The notes: generated by a model not told the origin, from the sequence alone. Positions 1 to 8,522 are shown, counted from the stretch's first letter. The stretch: 64,000 bases of DNA from Schlegelella_A sp038231215 (GCA_038231215.1 JBBRLS010000001.1:181532-245531), one strand, 5' to 3'. Numbers and translations are program-made.

Positions 1-318
1 CTGCTCTTTCCGAGCGTCGACGACACCTGGGGCGTCGTCGCCAACGAGGCCTGCGCCGCCGGGCTTCCTGTGCTGGTCTCGCCATATGCCGGGGTGGCAG
101 GCGAGCTGGTGCGGGAAGGCGAGAACGGCCACGTGCTCGTGCTCGACGCCGCGGCCTGGATCGATGCAGCCACGGCGCTGCTGAGCGACGAGGCGGCGTG
201 GCGGCGCATGTCGCTGCGCAGCCGCAAGCTCGTCGCGCCCTACACGTACGCGAACGCTGCCACCGGGCTGGCTGCTGCGATCCGCTACGCAGCCGTGGGC
301 GCCGGGGCAGGGCGATGA
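1..318 (+). CDS. Glycosyltransferase family 4 (group 1), C-terminal fragment
   Basis: The 5' part lies outside the window; 105 C-terminal residues are visible. The reading frame is open from base 1 and carries the nucleotide-sugar-binding signature of GT4 enzymes near its start (ANEACAAGLPVLVS, preceded by FPS and DTWG), followed by the usual closing helix segment. It would transfer a sugar to a growing lipid-linked or exopolysaccharide repeat unit in the cytoplasm. Its TGA overlaps the ATG of the next glycosyltransferase (ATGA at 315-318), which suggests translational coupling in an exopolysaccharide operon running in from the left. The exact sugar cannot be read from the sequence. Confidence 0.85.
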   Translation: MLFPSVDDTWGVVANEACAAGLPVLVSPYAGVAGELVREGENGHVLVLDAAAWIDAATALLSDEAAWRRMSLRSRKLVAPYTYANAATGLAAAIRYAAVGAGAGR

Positions 319-1487
319 CGGCGGACGGCGCGCTGCGCGTCCTCGTCGCGCACAACGCCTACCGCCACGCCGGCGGCGAAGACAGCGTCGTCGCTTCCGA
401 GATCGCGCTGCTGCGCCGACACGGCCACGCCGTGATCGAACTGCGCCGCGACAACGACGAGATCGACGGTATCGGCAGGCTTTCCTTGGCGATGCAGACG
501 CTCTGGTCGCGGCGCACGCAGGCCGAGGTCCGCGCGCTGATCGCGGAGCACCGGCCGCACGTGGCGCACATCCACAACACGCTGCCTCTGCTCTCGCCCT
601 CGCTGCACTGGGCCTGCGCCCGTGCCGGCGTGGCGGTCGTGCAGACGCTGCACAACTTTCGCCTGGCCTGTCCGCAGGCCATGTTCCTGCGCGACGGCAA
701 GGTCTGCGAGGATTGCCTCGGCCGGACGCCGTTGCCGGCGGTGGTGCACGGCTGCTACCGCGGCTCGCGCGGGCAGACCGCGGTGCTGGCGGGCAATCTC
801 ATGCTGCATCGCGGCCTCGGAACGTGGCGTCACAAGGTCGACCGCTACATCGCCCTCAGCGAGTTCAGCAAGGCGAAGTTCGTCTCGGCCGGGCTCGACG
901 CGGGACGGATCGTCGTCAAGCCCAATTTCGTTGACGCGGCAGTACCGGACTCGGGTGAGCGCCACGGCTTCGTCTTCGTCGGCCGGCTCGCGCAGGAGAA
1001 GGGTATCGCGACGCTGGCCGGCGCCTGCGCAGCGAGCCCGGGCGAGCCGATCCGCGTCGTCGGTATCGGCGAGAGCGTTTCGCTCCTGCGGGGTCTGCCT
1101 CGCGTCACACTGCTCGGCGCCTTGCCCGCCGCTGGCGTTGCCGCCGAGATGGCCCGCGCGCGAGCGCTTGTTCTGCCGAGCATCGTCTACGAGAACTTTC
1201 CGCGCACGATTGCCGAGGCGTATTCGTGCGGGCTGCCGGTCGTCGCGAGCCGAATCGGCGCTCTTGCCGAGCTGGTCGAGCACGAGGTGACCGGGCTGCT
1301 TTTCAACGCGGGCGATGTCGCCGACCTGGCGCGTGCCATGGCTTGGGCGGAGGCACATCCGGAGCGGATGGCGGAGATGGGTCGCGCGGCGCGCGCACGC
1401 TACGAGGCGCGCTACACGCCCGAAGCCAATCATGCGCAACTGACGGCGATCTACCACGAAGCGATCGCGCGGAGGCAGGTGCCGTGA
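315..1487 (+). CDS. GT4-family glycosyltransferase
   Basis: A 390-residue protein of normal GT-B length. The N-terminal Rossmann half starts RVLVAHNAYRHAGGEDSVV, typical of GT4 acceptor-side domains. The C-terminal half holds the E-x7-E-like signature YENFPRTIAEAYSCGLPVV near residue 290. The ATG at 315 was chosen over a longer upstream frame because it overlaps the previous stop (ATGA) and begins at the canonical first beta strand. It is presumably a cytoplasmic enzyme assembling an exopolysaccharide repeat unit together with its neighbours. It ends overlapping the GTG of the next gene, so the three genes form one operon. Substrate specificity is unknown. Confidence 0.92.
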   Translation: MTADGALRVLVAHNAYRHAGGEDSVVASEIALLRRHGHAVIELRRDNDEIDGIGRLSLAMQTLWSRRTQAEVRALIAEHRPHVAHIHNTLPLLSPSLHWACARAGVAVVQTLHNFRLACPQAMFLRDGKVCEDCLGRTPLPAVVHGCYRGSRGQTAVLAGNLMLHRGLGTWRHKVDRYIALSEFSKAKFVSAGLDAGRIVVKPNFVDAAVPDSGERHGFVFVGRLAQEKGIATLAGACAASPGEPIRVVGIGESVSLLRGLPRVTLLGALPAAGVAAEMARARALVLPSIVYENFPRTIAEAYSCGLPVVASRIGALAELVEHEVTGLLFNAGDVADLARAMAWAEAHPERMAEMGRAARARYEARYTPEANHAQLTAIYHEAIARRQVP

Positions 1488-2260
1488 CGCGGACGCGGAT
1501 CGGCGTGGCCGGCGCGCCGATCGACGCCCTCGACATGGGCGCGGCGGTCGAGACGATCGCCGGCTGGGCAGAGGCGCGCGAGAGCCGTACCGTCTGCCTG
1601 TGCAACGTGCATTCGGTCGTGACGGCGCGCGGCGATGCGGCGCTTGCCAAGGCCATCGTCGGCGCCGACCTCGCCCTGCCCGACGGCGCCCCGGTGGCCT
1701 GGCTGATGCGCCGGCTGGGCCGCACCGGCCAGCGCCGCGTCACCGGCCCTGACCTGATGCGGACGTATTTCGGGGTCGCCGCAAGGCGGTGCCAGCCGGT
1801 GTATCTCTACGGCAGCAGCGAGGCGACTCTGCTTGCGCTACAGGAGGCGATCCGTCGCGAGCACCCGCAACTCGTCGTGGCCGGCGCCTGGTCGCCGCCG
1901 TTTCGCACTCTGACCCAGGACGAGGACGACGAGGTCGTCGCGCGCATCAACAACTCGGGCGCGGTCAGCGTATGGGTCGCGCTCGGCTGCCCGCGGCAGG
2001 AGGCATGGATCGCGGCGCATCGCGGGCGCATTCGTGCGGTGCTGGTCGGCGTCGGCGCCGCCTTCGACTTTCATGCCGGCACGATCCGGCGCGCACCCCC
2101 ATGGATGCAGCGAATCGGACTCGAGTGGCTGCACCGCATGGCGAGCGAGCCGAAGCGTCTGTGGAAGCGCTACCTCGTCACCAACTCGATCTTTGTAGTA
2201 CTCGCTGGCCTCGAGTTGCTCGATCTTGCGCGGCCTGCGGCAAGCCGCGGCGACAAGTAG
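1484..2260 (+). CDS. WecG/TagA/CpsF family glycosyltransferase
   Basis: A 258-residue protein. The GTG start at 1484 overlaps the previous TGA (GTGA). The family pattern is clear: an N-terminal segment about ID-LDM, the conserved LPDGAPV around residue 65 containing the aspartate of this family, VTGPDL near 86, and GCPRQEAWI near 168. Members (WecG, TagA, GumM, CpsF) transfer ManNAc(A), glucose or similar to a lipid-linked sugar at the inner face of the membrane. A C-terminal hydrophobic stretch (SIFVVLAGLELLDL) fits membrane association. It is the last gene of the exopolysaccharide cluster visible here and converges with the minus-strand HAF protein. Confidence 0.93.
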   Translation: MTRTRIGVAGAPIDALDMGAAVETIAGWAEARESRTVCLCNVHSVVTARGDAALAKAIVGADLALPDGAPVAWLMRRLGRTGQRRVTGPDLMRTYFGVAARRCQPVYLYGSSEATLLALQEAIRREHPQLVVAGAWSPPFRTLTQDEDDEVVARINNSGAVSVWVALGCPRQEAWIAAHRGRIRAVLVGVGAAFDFHAGTIRRAPPWMQRIGLEWLHRMASEPKRLWKRYLVTNSIFVVLAGLELLDLARPAASRGDK

Positions 2261-2294
2261 AGCGCGTCCGCGGCACGATCCGCAGAACAGTCGA

Positions 2295-3545
2295 TCAGCT
2301 TCGCCGAATCCGCCGCCGTGCCAACACCGCCAGCGCCGCCATCCCCGCCAGCATCCCCACGCTGCCAGGCACGTCCGGCACCGGCGAGATGATGAAGCCG
2401 CGCTTCATGCCGGCCGCGGTCAGCCCGTAGCCGATGATCTGCATCGCGTCGTTGATGCCCGCGGCAACGAAGTTGCTGATGCCGGCAAAAGGCGTGTCGA
2501 GGTCGATCATCCGCCCCGCGCTCCACAGGAACGCGTGCTGCGCCTTGTTGCCCGCGATGTCCGAGAGGCCGATCACCTGGCCGAGCGAGTTGAGGCCGAT
2601 CGCGTAGCTGTTCGTACCGCCAAGGGTGCCGAGGTCTGCGATGCGGCCCCCGCTGAAGACAAAGGCATGCGTCGCCGCGTCGCTCGACAGGCTGGCGTTG
2701 CCGATCACCTGGCCGGCGTTGTTGATCGCGACCGCGCTGCTCATCGTCCCGCCCAGCGTGCCGACGTCGATCATCCGGCCCGATGTGTAGAAGAAGGCGT
2801 GGCTTGTGGAGTTGCCTACCAAGTACGAGTTGCCGATCGCCTGGCCGGAGGCGTTGACCGCCGAGGCGAAACTGCTGTTGCCACCCAGCGTGCCCAGGTC
2901 GCGCATGCTGCCGCCGGACCACAGGAAGGCGTGCGAAGCCGAGTCGCCGCTCAGGTAGGCGTCGCCTACCACCATGCCGGCATTGTTGAGGCCGCGCGCC
3001 GCGCTGTACGAGCCGCCGAGCGTGCCCAGGTCGCTCATCATGCCCCCCGAGTACAGGTAGGCATGGGTGGTCGCGTTGCCGGCGATGTCTGAATAGCCTG
3101 CCACTTGACCCGCGGCGTTGACCCCTGCCACGTAGGCACCGGTGCCGCCCAGCGTGCCCAGGTCGGTGAGATTGCCGCCGCTGACGATGAAGGACCGGTT
3201 GACGCCCGGCGTCGTGCCCGCTGTCTGGCCCGCAACCTGGCCGGTGGCGTTGGCGAAGTAGCTGCCCGCGTTCGTGCCGCCGAAGATGCCGAGGTCATAG
3301 ACGGTCGCGCCGCCGTAGATGAACTCGGTCGGGCCTCCGGGCGCGAGGAAGATCTGGCCGACGTTGGGGGCGCTGCGTCCGGGTGCCACCGGGCCGACGA
3401 AGGTGCCATCGAGCTGCCCGAGGTCGGTGTAGAGCCAGCCCGAGCCCTGCGCCGCGGCCGGCGACGCCGCGAGAGCCCAGACACATGCCAGTGCAAAAGC
3501 AATGCTGCGGCGGGCGACTCGGGCAATGGCGAAACGGAGCAGCAT
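2295..3545 (-). CDS. HAF-repeat PEP-CTERM protein
   Basis: A 416-residue exported protein. The signal peptide ends around ASPAAAQ. The body is a tandem series of roughly 44-residue repeats, each with a DLGTLGG turn followed by a G(Q/M)V-G and a HAF(L/F)W motif (five clear DLGTLGG/DVGTLGG copies, a degenerate DLGIFGG upstream and a degenerate copy at the end). This is the HAF repeat of extracellular proteins, thought to form a beta-propeller-like fold. The C-terminus has the exosortase architecture (short motif, hydrophobic helix, ARRRIRRS), but the usual VPEP motif is changed to VPDVPGS. It would be inserted in the membrane and then processed by an exosortase encoded elsewhere. Convergent with the exopolysaccharide operon. 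Confidence 0.88.
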   Translation of the reverse strand: MLLRFAIARVARRSIAFALACVWALAASPAAAQGSGWLYTDLGQLDGTFVGPVAPGRSAPNVGQIFLAPGGPTEFIYGGATVYDLGIFGGTNAGSYFANATGQVAGQTAGTTPGVNRSFIVSGGNLTDLGTLGGTGAYVAGVNAAGQVAGYSDIAGNATTHAYLYSGGMMSDLGTLGGSYSAARGLNNAGMVVGDAYLSGDSASHAFLWSGGSMRDLGTLGGNSSFASAVNASGQAIGNSYLVGNSTSHAFFYTSGRMIDVGTLGGTMSSAVAINNAGQVIGNASLSSDAATHAFVFSGGRIADLGTLGGTNSYAIGLNSLGQVIGLSDIAGNKAQHAFLWSAGRMIDLDTPFAGISNFVAAGINDAMQIIGYGLTAAGMKRGFIISPVPDVPGSVGMLAGMAALAVLARRRIRRS

Positions 3546-3724
3546 CTAGTGACCCAGGAGAACATACGAGAGTAGCTGCGCGGCTTGACGGTCTCGCGGC
3601 ACACGGGAGGTAAAGACCGTGCCGAACGGCTCACTCCGGTCGGCGCACCTGACACGCGCCGATGCCACTCTTGGCCGGAGGTCCGGGCACTTTCGGCCTT
3701 GGGGCGGGCAAGGAGTTCTTACCG

Positions 3725-4516
3725 GTGAAGAATGAGGCAGCGAGCGAGCGCGACGCCGGGGTGACCGCCAGGCGGCGCGTGCTGCTGGCACTGCCGGCCG
3801 GCCTGGTGGTGCAGGGTTGCGGTGGCGGCGGCAGTGCAGCTGCCGCCGCGGCGCCGGCCGTCGCGTCGCCGCCGCCTTCAGGAGTGGGAGGCGTCGCCGC
3901 GATCACGTCCTGGGCCTCGCGCCCCGCGGCGGCGGCCTCTCCCGGGCAGGCGATCATGATCACCGACGTCGGCGTCAACGGCTCGGTCTGGATCTCGAAC
4001 GGCAGCGACTGGGTCTCGCTCGCCAGCCCGCTTACCCTGGCGCACAAGTTCAGCAACGCGCGCATGGACGGATCGGTCGGCGCGCGCACCGATGTGCTGC
4101 TCGACTCGACGACGATCCCCGCCTACGTGCTGCGCCCGATCTCGGCACTGCGCATCACCGCGGCGTATTCCTTTCCCGGCGCGGGCAGCGGCAACAAGGC
4201 GCCGCAGATCAAGGCCTGGTTCGGCTCGGGCAGCTACGCGACGAGCTACGTCGCTCTGCTCGACACGCGCGACCAGTTCACGACGCAGAAGTCGTTCCTG
4301 CTTGCCGTGACCCTGCAGAACCTCGGTTCGCTCTCGCTCAATCAGGTGCGACCCAACGACTACGCCGGGGGCGCCAGCGGCAACGCATGGGCGCAGGTCG
4401 GCATCGACTTCTCGCAGGACGTGACCATCGGCCTCGGCGCGCTTAACAACGCCGCCACCGCCGACCCGGGTGACGTGCAGCGCCTGGAGTGGTTCACGAT
4501 CGAGCTGGTCGCCTGA
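3725..4516 (+). CDS. Secreted lipoprotein of unknown function
   Basis: A 263-residue protein from the GTG at 3725. I prefer this to the ATG at 3662 because AAGGAG (3710-3715) sits nine bases upstream of the GTG, whereas the ATG has no ribosome site. The N-terminus has three arginines, a hydrophobic stretch and a lipobox-like VVQGC followed by a glycine/alanine linker, so it is probably a lipoprotein, perhaps with a Tat-like signal. The mature part is beta-rich with no motif I recognise. It precedes a glycoside hydrolase by only 11 bases, so the two are probably co-expressed and act on the same polysaccharide; that role is inference. Confidence 0.7.
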   Translation: MKNEAASERDAGVTARRRVLLALPAGLVVQGCGGGGSAAAAAAPAVASPPPSGVGGVAAITSWASRPAAAASPGQAIMITDVGVNGSVWISNGSDWVSLASPLTLAHKFSNARMDGSVGARTDVLLDSTTIPAYVLRPISALRITAAYSFPGAGSGNKAPQIKAWFGSGSYATSYVALLDTRDQFTTQKSFLLAVTLQNLGSLSLNQVRPNDYAGGASGNAWAQVGIDFSQDVTIGLGALNNAATADPGDVQRLEWFTIELVA

Positions 4517-4527
4517 GCCTGAGGGCC

Positions 4528-5727
4528 ATGCCGGTCTTCGTTCCCGTGGTCCGCTCCGGCAACGTCGTCGTGCCGAGGAGCGTCCCGGACAACGCGATCG
4601 GCCTTAGCGTGGCCGGCTCGAACTACGTCTACTCGACCTGGGACGACCTGTTCTCGCCCTCGATCGACGCAGAGCTCGGCGTGAACCTGCTCGCCGCACC
4701 GACCGCGGTCGACCGGCGCTTTGCCGGCATGCACTACCACGCGCAGGTGCCGCCGATCTCCCACGGCACGGTGCGCAACATCGACAGCCAGGGTTGCCAC
4801 TGGGCCGACATCGAGCCTCAACCGGGCGCCTACCGCTGGGCCGCGCTCGACGCCCTGGTCGCAGCGGCGGCGGCGCACGGGCGCGAGGTGATCTACTGCT
4901 TTCTCAGCACGCCGACCTGGGCCTCGGCGCGGCCGGCCGAGCCGGGCCACTATGTTCGCGGCGGCGACGCCGAGCCTGCCGACATCGATGCCATCGGCCG
5001 ATTCGCCGCGGCGGTCTGCGCGCGATATCGCGCGATCGGCACGCCGATCGCTTCCTTCGAGATCTGGAACGAGCCGAAGTACGTGGGGAACGGCGGTGTC
5101 GGCCAGGGCAACTACTTCACCGGCACGCCGACGGCGCTGGCGCAGATGGCGCGAGCCATTTTTCTCGCCGTCAAGGGCGTCGATCCTGCCGCACGGGTGT
5201 TCACGCCTTCGCCGACGGGACTGGAGTACGCCTGGGTTCCCGGCGACCGTTCGGGTACCGACCACCTCGACGCCTTTCTCGGCGCATCCGACGGTGCCGG
5301 CGGCGCTGGTCGCGACTGGGTCGACGCGATTGCCTTCCACTCTTACTCGCACGATGGCACGAACAACGTCTTCGCCATACCGCAGATGGTCGACAACGTG
5401 CGCCGCTGCATCGCCGGCCACGGCCTGGCTGGGCGACCGCTCTGGATCACCGAGACCAGCGCGATCTTCCCCACTCTGGCGAGCTACGTGCCGCTGCACC
5501 AGCAGGCATTCATCGCTCGCACGATGCTGCTTGCCCTCGGCGCCGGCGTCTCGCGCATCGTCTGGTACGCCTGGGACGACCCGCTCGGCTTCGACCAGTT
5601 GCCGGCGATGGCGACATGGTGGGACGGCTTCGTAGGCGGCCTCGCCGGGGCGTCGATCTCGGTGGTGAACGCGCTCGCCCGCGGTCAGGTCGCCGCCGTC
5701 GTCGACGGGGTGCGCAAGCTGATCTGA
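4528..5727 (+). CDS. Clan GH-A (GH39/GH5-like) glycoside hydrolase
   Basis: A 399-residue TIM-barrel hydrolase. The acid/base site is in FEIWNEPK (Glu182) and the nucleophile in WITETSA (Glu309), the two glutamates of clan GH-A retaining enzymes; an aromatic-rich IVWYAWDD strand follows near the end. The ATG at 4528 has GAGGG five bases upstream. The general layout recalls PslG-type endoglycosidases that trim exopolysaccharide during biosynthesis, which fits the glycosyltransferases nearby. No signal peptide is evident, which is odd next to a lipoprotein: it may act in the cytoplasm, or the N-terminal beta strands may have replaced a targeting sequence. Family assignment within the clan is uncertain. 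Confidence 0.85.
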   Translation: MPVFVPVVRSGNVVVPRSVPDNAIGLSVAGSNYVYSTWDDLFSPSIDAELGVNLLAAPTAVDRRFAGMHYHAQVPPISHGTVRNIDSQGCHWADIEPQPGAYRWAALDALVAAAAAHGREVIYCFLSTPTWASARPAEPGHYVRGGDAEPADIDAIGRFAAAVCARYRAIGTPIASFEIWNEPKYVGNGGVGQGNYFTGTPTALAQMARAIFLAVKGVDPAARVFTPSPTGLEYAWVPGDRSGTDHLDAFLGASDGAGGAGRDWVDAIAFHSYSHDGTNNVFAIPQMVDNVRRCIAGHGLAGRPLWITETSAIFPTLASYVPLHQQAFIARTMLLALGAGVSRIVWYAWDDPLGFDQLPAMATWWDGFVGGLAGASISVVNALARGQVAAVVDGVRKLI

Positions 5728-6053
5728 AGGCGTATTTGCGACTCGTCGTCAACGGGCCGGAAATGAGTCCTTTCGCGTAGTCTGATCGGCACACAGCAAC
5801 ACATGCCGCCGTGACCACAAAGTCACGGTCGGTGGGAATACTGCGCGGGTCTGCTCAGAGCAGCCTCGTTCTTTTGTGCTGGGGTCTCGAAAGGGACTCC
5901 AACCGCCCGAAGTCGCCCGCCACGCCGGACCCAGAAGGGTTGCAGGCGCCAGCGGAAGGCCTGTTAGGTGGTTCTGTTCGACCCGGTCCTGGCCACAAGC
6001 CCGGACTGGTTTCGCTAGCTTCTCGACAGTTCCCTTAAATCAGGAGATTCGCT
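5728..6053. other. 326-base intergenic region with stem-loops
   Basis: No gene is supported here. It holds three predicted stem-loops: CGTGAC/GTCACG (5810-5827), CTGCT/AGCAG (5851-5863) followed by a T-rich tract, and an 8-bp stem with a GAAA tetraloop (5881-5900). The second may end the hydrolase transcript; the third may belong to the leader of the PEP-CTERM gene. No clear sigma-70 promoter was identified. The Shine-Dalgarno for the next gene is AGGAG at 6042-6046. Confidence 0.6.
5848..5876 (+). terminator. Possible rho-independent terminator after the glycoside hydrolase gene
   Basis: A stem GG-CTGCT / AGCAG-CC with one bulged base and a CAG loop is followed by TCGTTCTTTT. It is 120 bases after the hydrolase stop. 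The stem is short, so this is only a candidate. Confidence 0.4.
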
Positions 6054-6824
6054 ATGAAATTCAAGCTCAAGCACCTCGCCGCGGCGGCCGCCCTCGTGGC
6101 AGCCTCCCCGGCGTTCGCTTTCCTCGCCGGCCCGGACGACGGCGGCGGCGAACTCGTTCTCAACGTCTGGGAGAAGAACGGCTACAACGGCGGCACGGGC
6201 GACGCGTCGTATGCACTCGACCTCGGCATTACGTACGCGCAGTTCATCGCCAACAAGAACGTCGATCTCTACATCAACCAGATCGTCAGCGACCCGTATT
6301 TCACGCAACTTCTGTCCAACGGCTCCCTTGACCTGACCAAGCTCGAGTTCTCGGTGTTCGTCGGCGATCGGGTCGACACGACGGCGACGTTCATCTCGAC
6401 TTTTGCGAGCTTGCCCACGGCCAAGCCCGCCGACAACGGCCAACTGGACAACGGCCTGACCCAGATCGCCAACTACACCGGGGCGCTCAATGGTCAGCCG
6501 GGGATGCTCCTCAATGCCAATGGCTCGTCTTACGCGACGTCGGGTGCCGCCTACTATCAAACCGGCAACCTGCTCACGCTTGCCAATTTCAGCAGCCCGA
6601 ATTCGGGCTTGGTGAACACCGCCCCGCTTGCAGTCTCCGAATTCGAGGCGGGCACCCCGATCATCAAGACAGTGTTCCCCGGCGTTTTCAGCTTCTCCAA
6701 CGCTACGGGCGCCTACACGCTGCAGTATCAGGTCGCCGCGGTTCCGGAGCCGTCCGGTATCGCTTTGGCGATGGCCGGCTTCGGCGTGATGGGCTTGATT
6801 GCCCGTCGCCGCAAGCCGCGCTAA
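6054..6824 (+). CDS. PEP-CTERM sorting domain-containing protein
   Basis: A 256-residue exported protein with a clear signal peptide (MKFKLKHLAAAAALVAASPAFA) and a canonical exosortase sorting signal at the end: VPEPSGIALAMAGFGVMG, then LIARRRKPR. The mature domain is rich in Asn, Gly, Thr and Tyr with no catalytic motif that I recognise, as is common for PEP-CTERM matrix proteins. AGGAG lies about seven bases before the ATG. Expected route: Sec export, retention by the C-terminal helix, then exosortase cleavage and delivery to the envelope or biofilm matrix. It is followed by an 11-bp GC hairpin (6853-6877), suggesting transcription attenuates before the next gene. Confidence 0.93.
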   Translation: MKFKLKHLAAAAALVAASPAFAFLAGPDDGGGELVLNVWEKNGYNGGTGDASYALDLGITYAQFIANKNVDLYINQIVSDPYFTQLLSNGSLDLTKLEFSVFVGDRVDTTATFISTFASLPTAKPADNGQLDNGLTQIANYTGALNGQPGMLLNANGSSYATSGAAYYQTGNLLTLANFSSPNSGLVNTAPLAVSEFEAGTPIIKTVFPGVFSFSNATGAYTLQYQVAAVPEPSGIALAMAGFGVMGLIARRRKPR

Positions 6825-6852
6825 GCAGCGCCCTCTCGCCGTCTCTTCTCCA

Positions 6853-6877
6853 CGCGCGGCGCCATCGGCGCCGCGCG
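6853..6877 (+). terminator. GC-rich perfect hairpin after the PEP-CTERM gene
   Basis: CGCGCGGCGCC (6853-6863), loop ATC, GGCGCCGCGCG (6867-6877): 11 perfect pairs. No T-tract follows, so it may attenuate or protect a 3' end rather than terminate strictly. Confidence 0.5.
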
Positions 6878-6933
6878 GCGGGTTCCCGCAGCGGGTGCCC
6901 GGGATTCGCTCGTCCCTCTTTTAAAGGATTTCC

Positions 6934-8367
6934 ATGAAACGCAATCTTCTCGCTCTCGCCGCTCTGGCCGCGATTGCTGGTGGTGCCCAGGCTGCTCCGC
7001 TGGATCGCACCGGCGCAGCCGGTGCGACCAACAAGCTTTACATCTCGGGCTCGTCGGCCTTGCAAAAACTCGTCGAAGGCATGGTCGCCCAGAACTGCGA
7101 CGCCAACGGCATGACCGTATGGCGCAGTGCCTCGGGCTTCACCTGGGCCGGCGGCGCGAGCGCCGATTCGGCCAATGGCGCGTCGCACAACATGTACGCG
7201 TGCACGCTGAAGGCAGGCAACGACTTCGGTGCCGCCTACGACAACCAGACGATCCTCGTGGTCAAGCGCGAAGCCGGCGGTTCAGCGCAGGGCGTGTTTC
7301 CGATCGCCACGAACGCCCCCATCCGGCTGTTGAACATCAACAGCGCCAACTGCGACGCCGCTCCCGCGGCGTTTCCGGCCTTTGGTGTCTGCGTGGGCGT
7401 TGCCGGCAGCGGCGCCGTCACAGAGATCGCGACACCGGCCGATATGGGCATTTCCGACGAGGAGCCCGACGTTTTCAACGCGTCCTTCAATCACGCGGGC
7501 GCGCAGCCCAACGTGGGCGCGAGCGACTTTTTCGCGCCCGGCCCGACGGCATTCGGCCAAGCGGTGATGGGAGTCGTCGTCAATGGCAAGCTCTACAACG
7601 ACCTGCAGGCCGATCAGGTCGCCGCCGGCACCTTGCCGGCCGGTGGCGTTCCGAATATCTCCGCCGTTGGGTTCACGAGCATCCTCCAGTCTGCCCTGGT
7701 GTACCCGCTCGCCGAAGGGTGGTCGCCGCTGTTTACGGGCAACACCCCGCTGAAGTTTTCCCACCTCAACGTCGCGTTCCGCGGCGTCGGCTCCGGAACC
7801 CGTGCCGCTGCCGGCCTTTATTTCAACAACTACCCGACCGGCTCGGTCGCGCGGAACTTCACGACCAGCGGTACGACGGCGACCAACCCTCCGGGCTTCA
7901 GCGGCGCCGTCGACGGCCTCCGCACGTTCTATCTGGCCTCGAGCTCGGGTAACGTGATCGCCAACATCGACAACTGCCAGAACCTCAGCGGCGGCAACAT
8001 CTACTGCATCGGCATCCTCGGCCTCGAGCAGGACATCACGGGCAAGGACGTCAAGTTCGTTCGCGTCGACGGTGGTCTGCCGACCGATGCGCGCGCTGGG
8101 AAGTACGGCGTCGTCTACGAGCCGACGTTCCAGATCAACAAGACTGCGGTCAACGCGGGTGGCCAGGCCCTGGCGGCGGCGTTCGGCGCGGCTCTGGCGA
8201 TTCCCTCCAACATCAACTCGGCCTTTGCGGGCCAGGGCGTGCTGGCTCTGCCGGGCAACTGCCCGGCTGGGGCTTTCGAGACGTGGGTCGCCCCGCCCCA
8301 GAGCGTCGTTTGCTCGCGCGTGACGCGCGGCGGCAGCAGCGCCAACGTCCTGCAGGTCGTCCGCTGA
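6934..8367 (+). CDS. PstS-like periplasmic substrate-binding protein
   Basis: A 477-residue protein with a clean signal peptide (MKRNLLALAALAAIAGGAQA). The mature N-terminus reads KLYISGSSALQKLVEG, which resembles the phosphate-loop start of PstS-type periplasmic binding proteins; a further FRGVGSGTRAA segment (about residues 287-297) recalls the second ligand loop. No permease or ATPase genes adjoin it, so it is unlikely to serve a standard ABC importer. It sits directly before the two-partner secretion operon but is separated from it by a good terminator (8411-8445). The partner and ligand are unknown; a surface or scavenging role is inference. RBS AAAGGA precedes the ATG. Confidence 0.72.
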   Translation: MKRNLLALAALAAIAGGAQAAPLDRTGAAGATNKLYISGSSALQKLVEGMVAQNCDANGMTVWRSASGFTWAGGASADSANGASHNMYACTLKAGNDFGAAYDNQTILVVKREAGGSAQGVFPIATNAPIRLLNINSANCDAAPAAFPAFGVCVGVAGSGAVTEIATPADMGISDEEPDVFNASFNHAGAQPNVGASDFFAPGPTAFGQAVMGVVVNGKLYNDLQADQVAAGTLPAGGVPNISAVGFTSILQSALVYPLAEGWSPLFTGNTPLKFSHLNVAFRGVGSGTRAAAGLYFNNYPTGSVARNFTTSGTTATNPPGFSGAVDGLRTFYLASSSGNVIANIDNCQNLSGGNIYCIGILGLEQDITGKDVKFVRVDGGLPTDARAGKYGVVYEPTFQINKTAVNAGGQALAAAFGAALAIPSNINSAFAGQGVLALPGNCPAGAFETWVAPPQSVVCSRVTRGGSSANVLQVVR

Positions 8368-8410
8368 TCGCGGCACTGCTTTGCCGCTGCGGCGGCTGAA
8401 GAAGAACTCG

Positions 8411-8445
8411 AAGGGGGCCTCGGCCCCCTTCATTTTGATTTTGTT
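8411..8445 (+). terminator. Rho-independent terminator
   Basis: AAGGGGGCC / GGCCCCCTT (8411-8419 and 8422-8430) followed by CATTTTGATTTTG. The strong stem and T-rich tail end the PstS-like gene and separate it from the two-partner secretion operon. Confidence 0.85.
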
Positions 8446-8450
8446 CGTCG

Positions 8451-8490
8451 CATGAACAGACATAGTCCAAACGGACTATGTCTGTTCATG
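8451..8490. promoter_or_regulatory. 18-bp perfect palindrome with AAAC loop at the head of tpsB
   Basis: CATGAACAGACATAGTCC (8451-8468), AAAC, then its exact complement (8473-8490). It covers the upstream ATG (8478) of the TpsB frame and ends 32 bases before the next ATG (8523). It could be an operator for a dimeric repressor, or an RNA hairpin controlling translation of the operon. The stem is not followed by a T-tract. Confidence 0.75.
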
Positions 8491-8522
8491 TGCGCATCAC
8501 TGTTCGTCTCGACACTCGCCCC

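Noticed and set aside
285..1457. Open frame of 390 codons on the minus strand.
   Set aside because: Antisense to the glycosyltransferase with intact GT4 motifs.
2295..3545. The repeated DLGTLGG/HAF sequence could be mistaken for DNA repeats or a CRISPR-like array.
   Set aside because: Repeats are protein-level, imperfect at DNA level and in one continuous frame.
3662..3724. Upstream ATG of the lipoprotein gene at 3662.
   Set aside because: No ribosome site, while GTG 3725 follows AAGGAG by nine bases.
8478..8522. Upstream ATG of TpsB at 8478.
   Set aside because: It lies inside the perfect palindrome and has no ribosome site; the 8523 start gives a normal signal peptide. The longer form is still possible.
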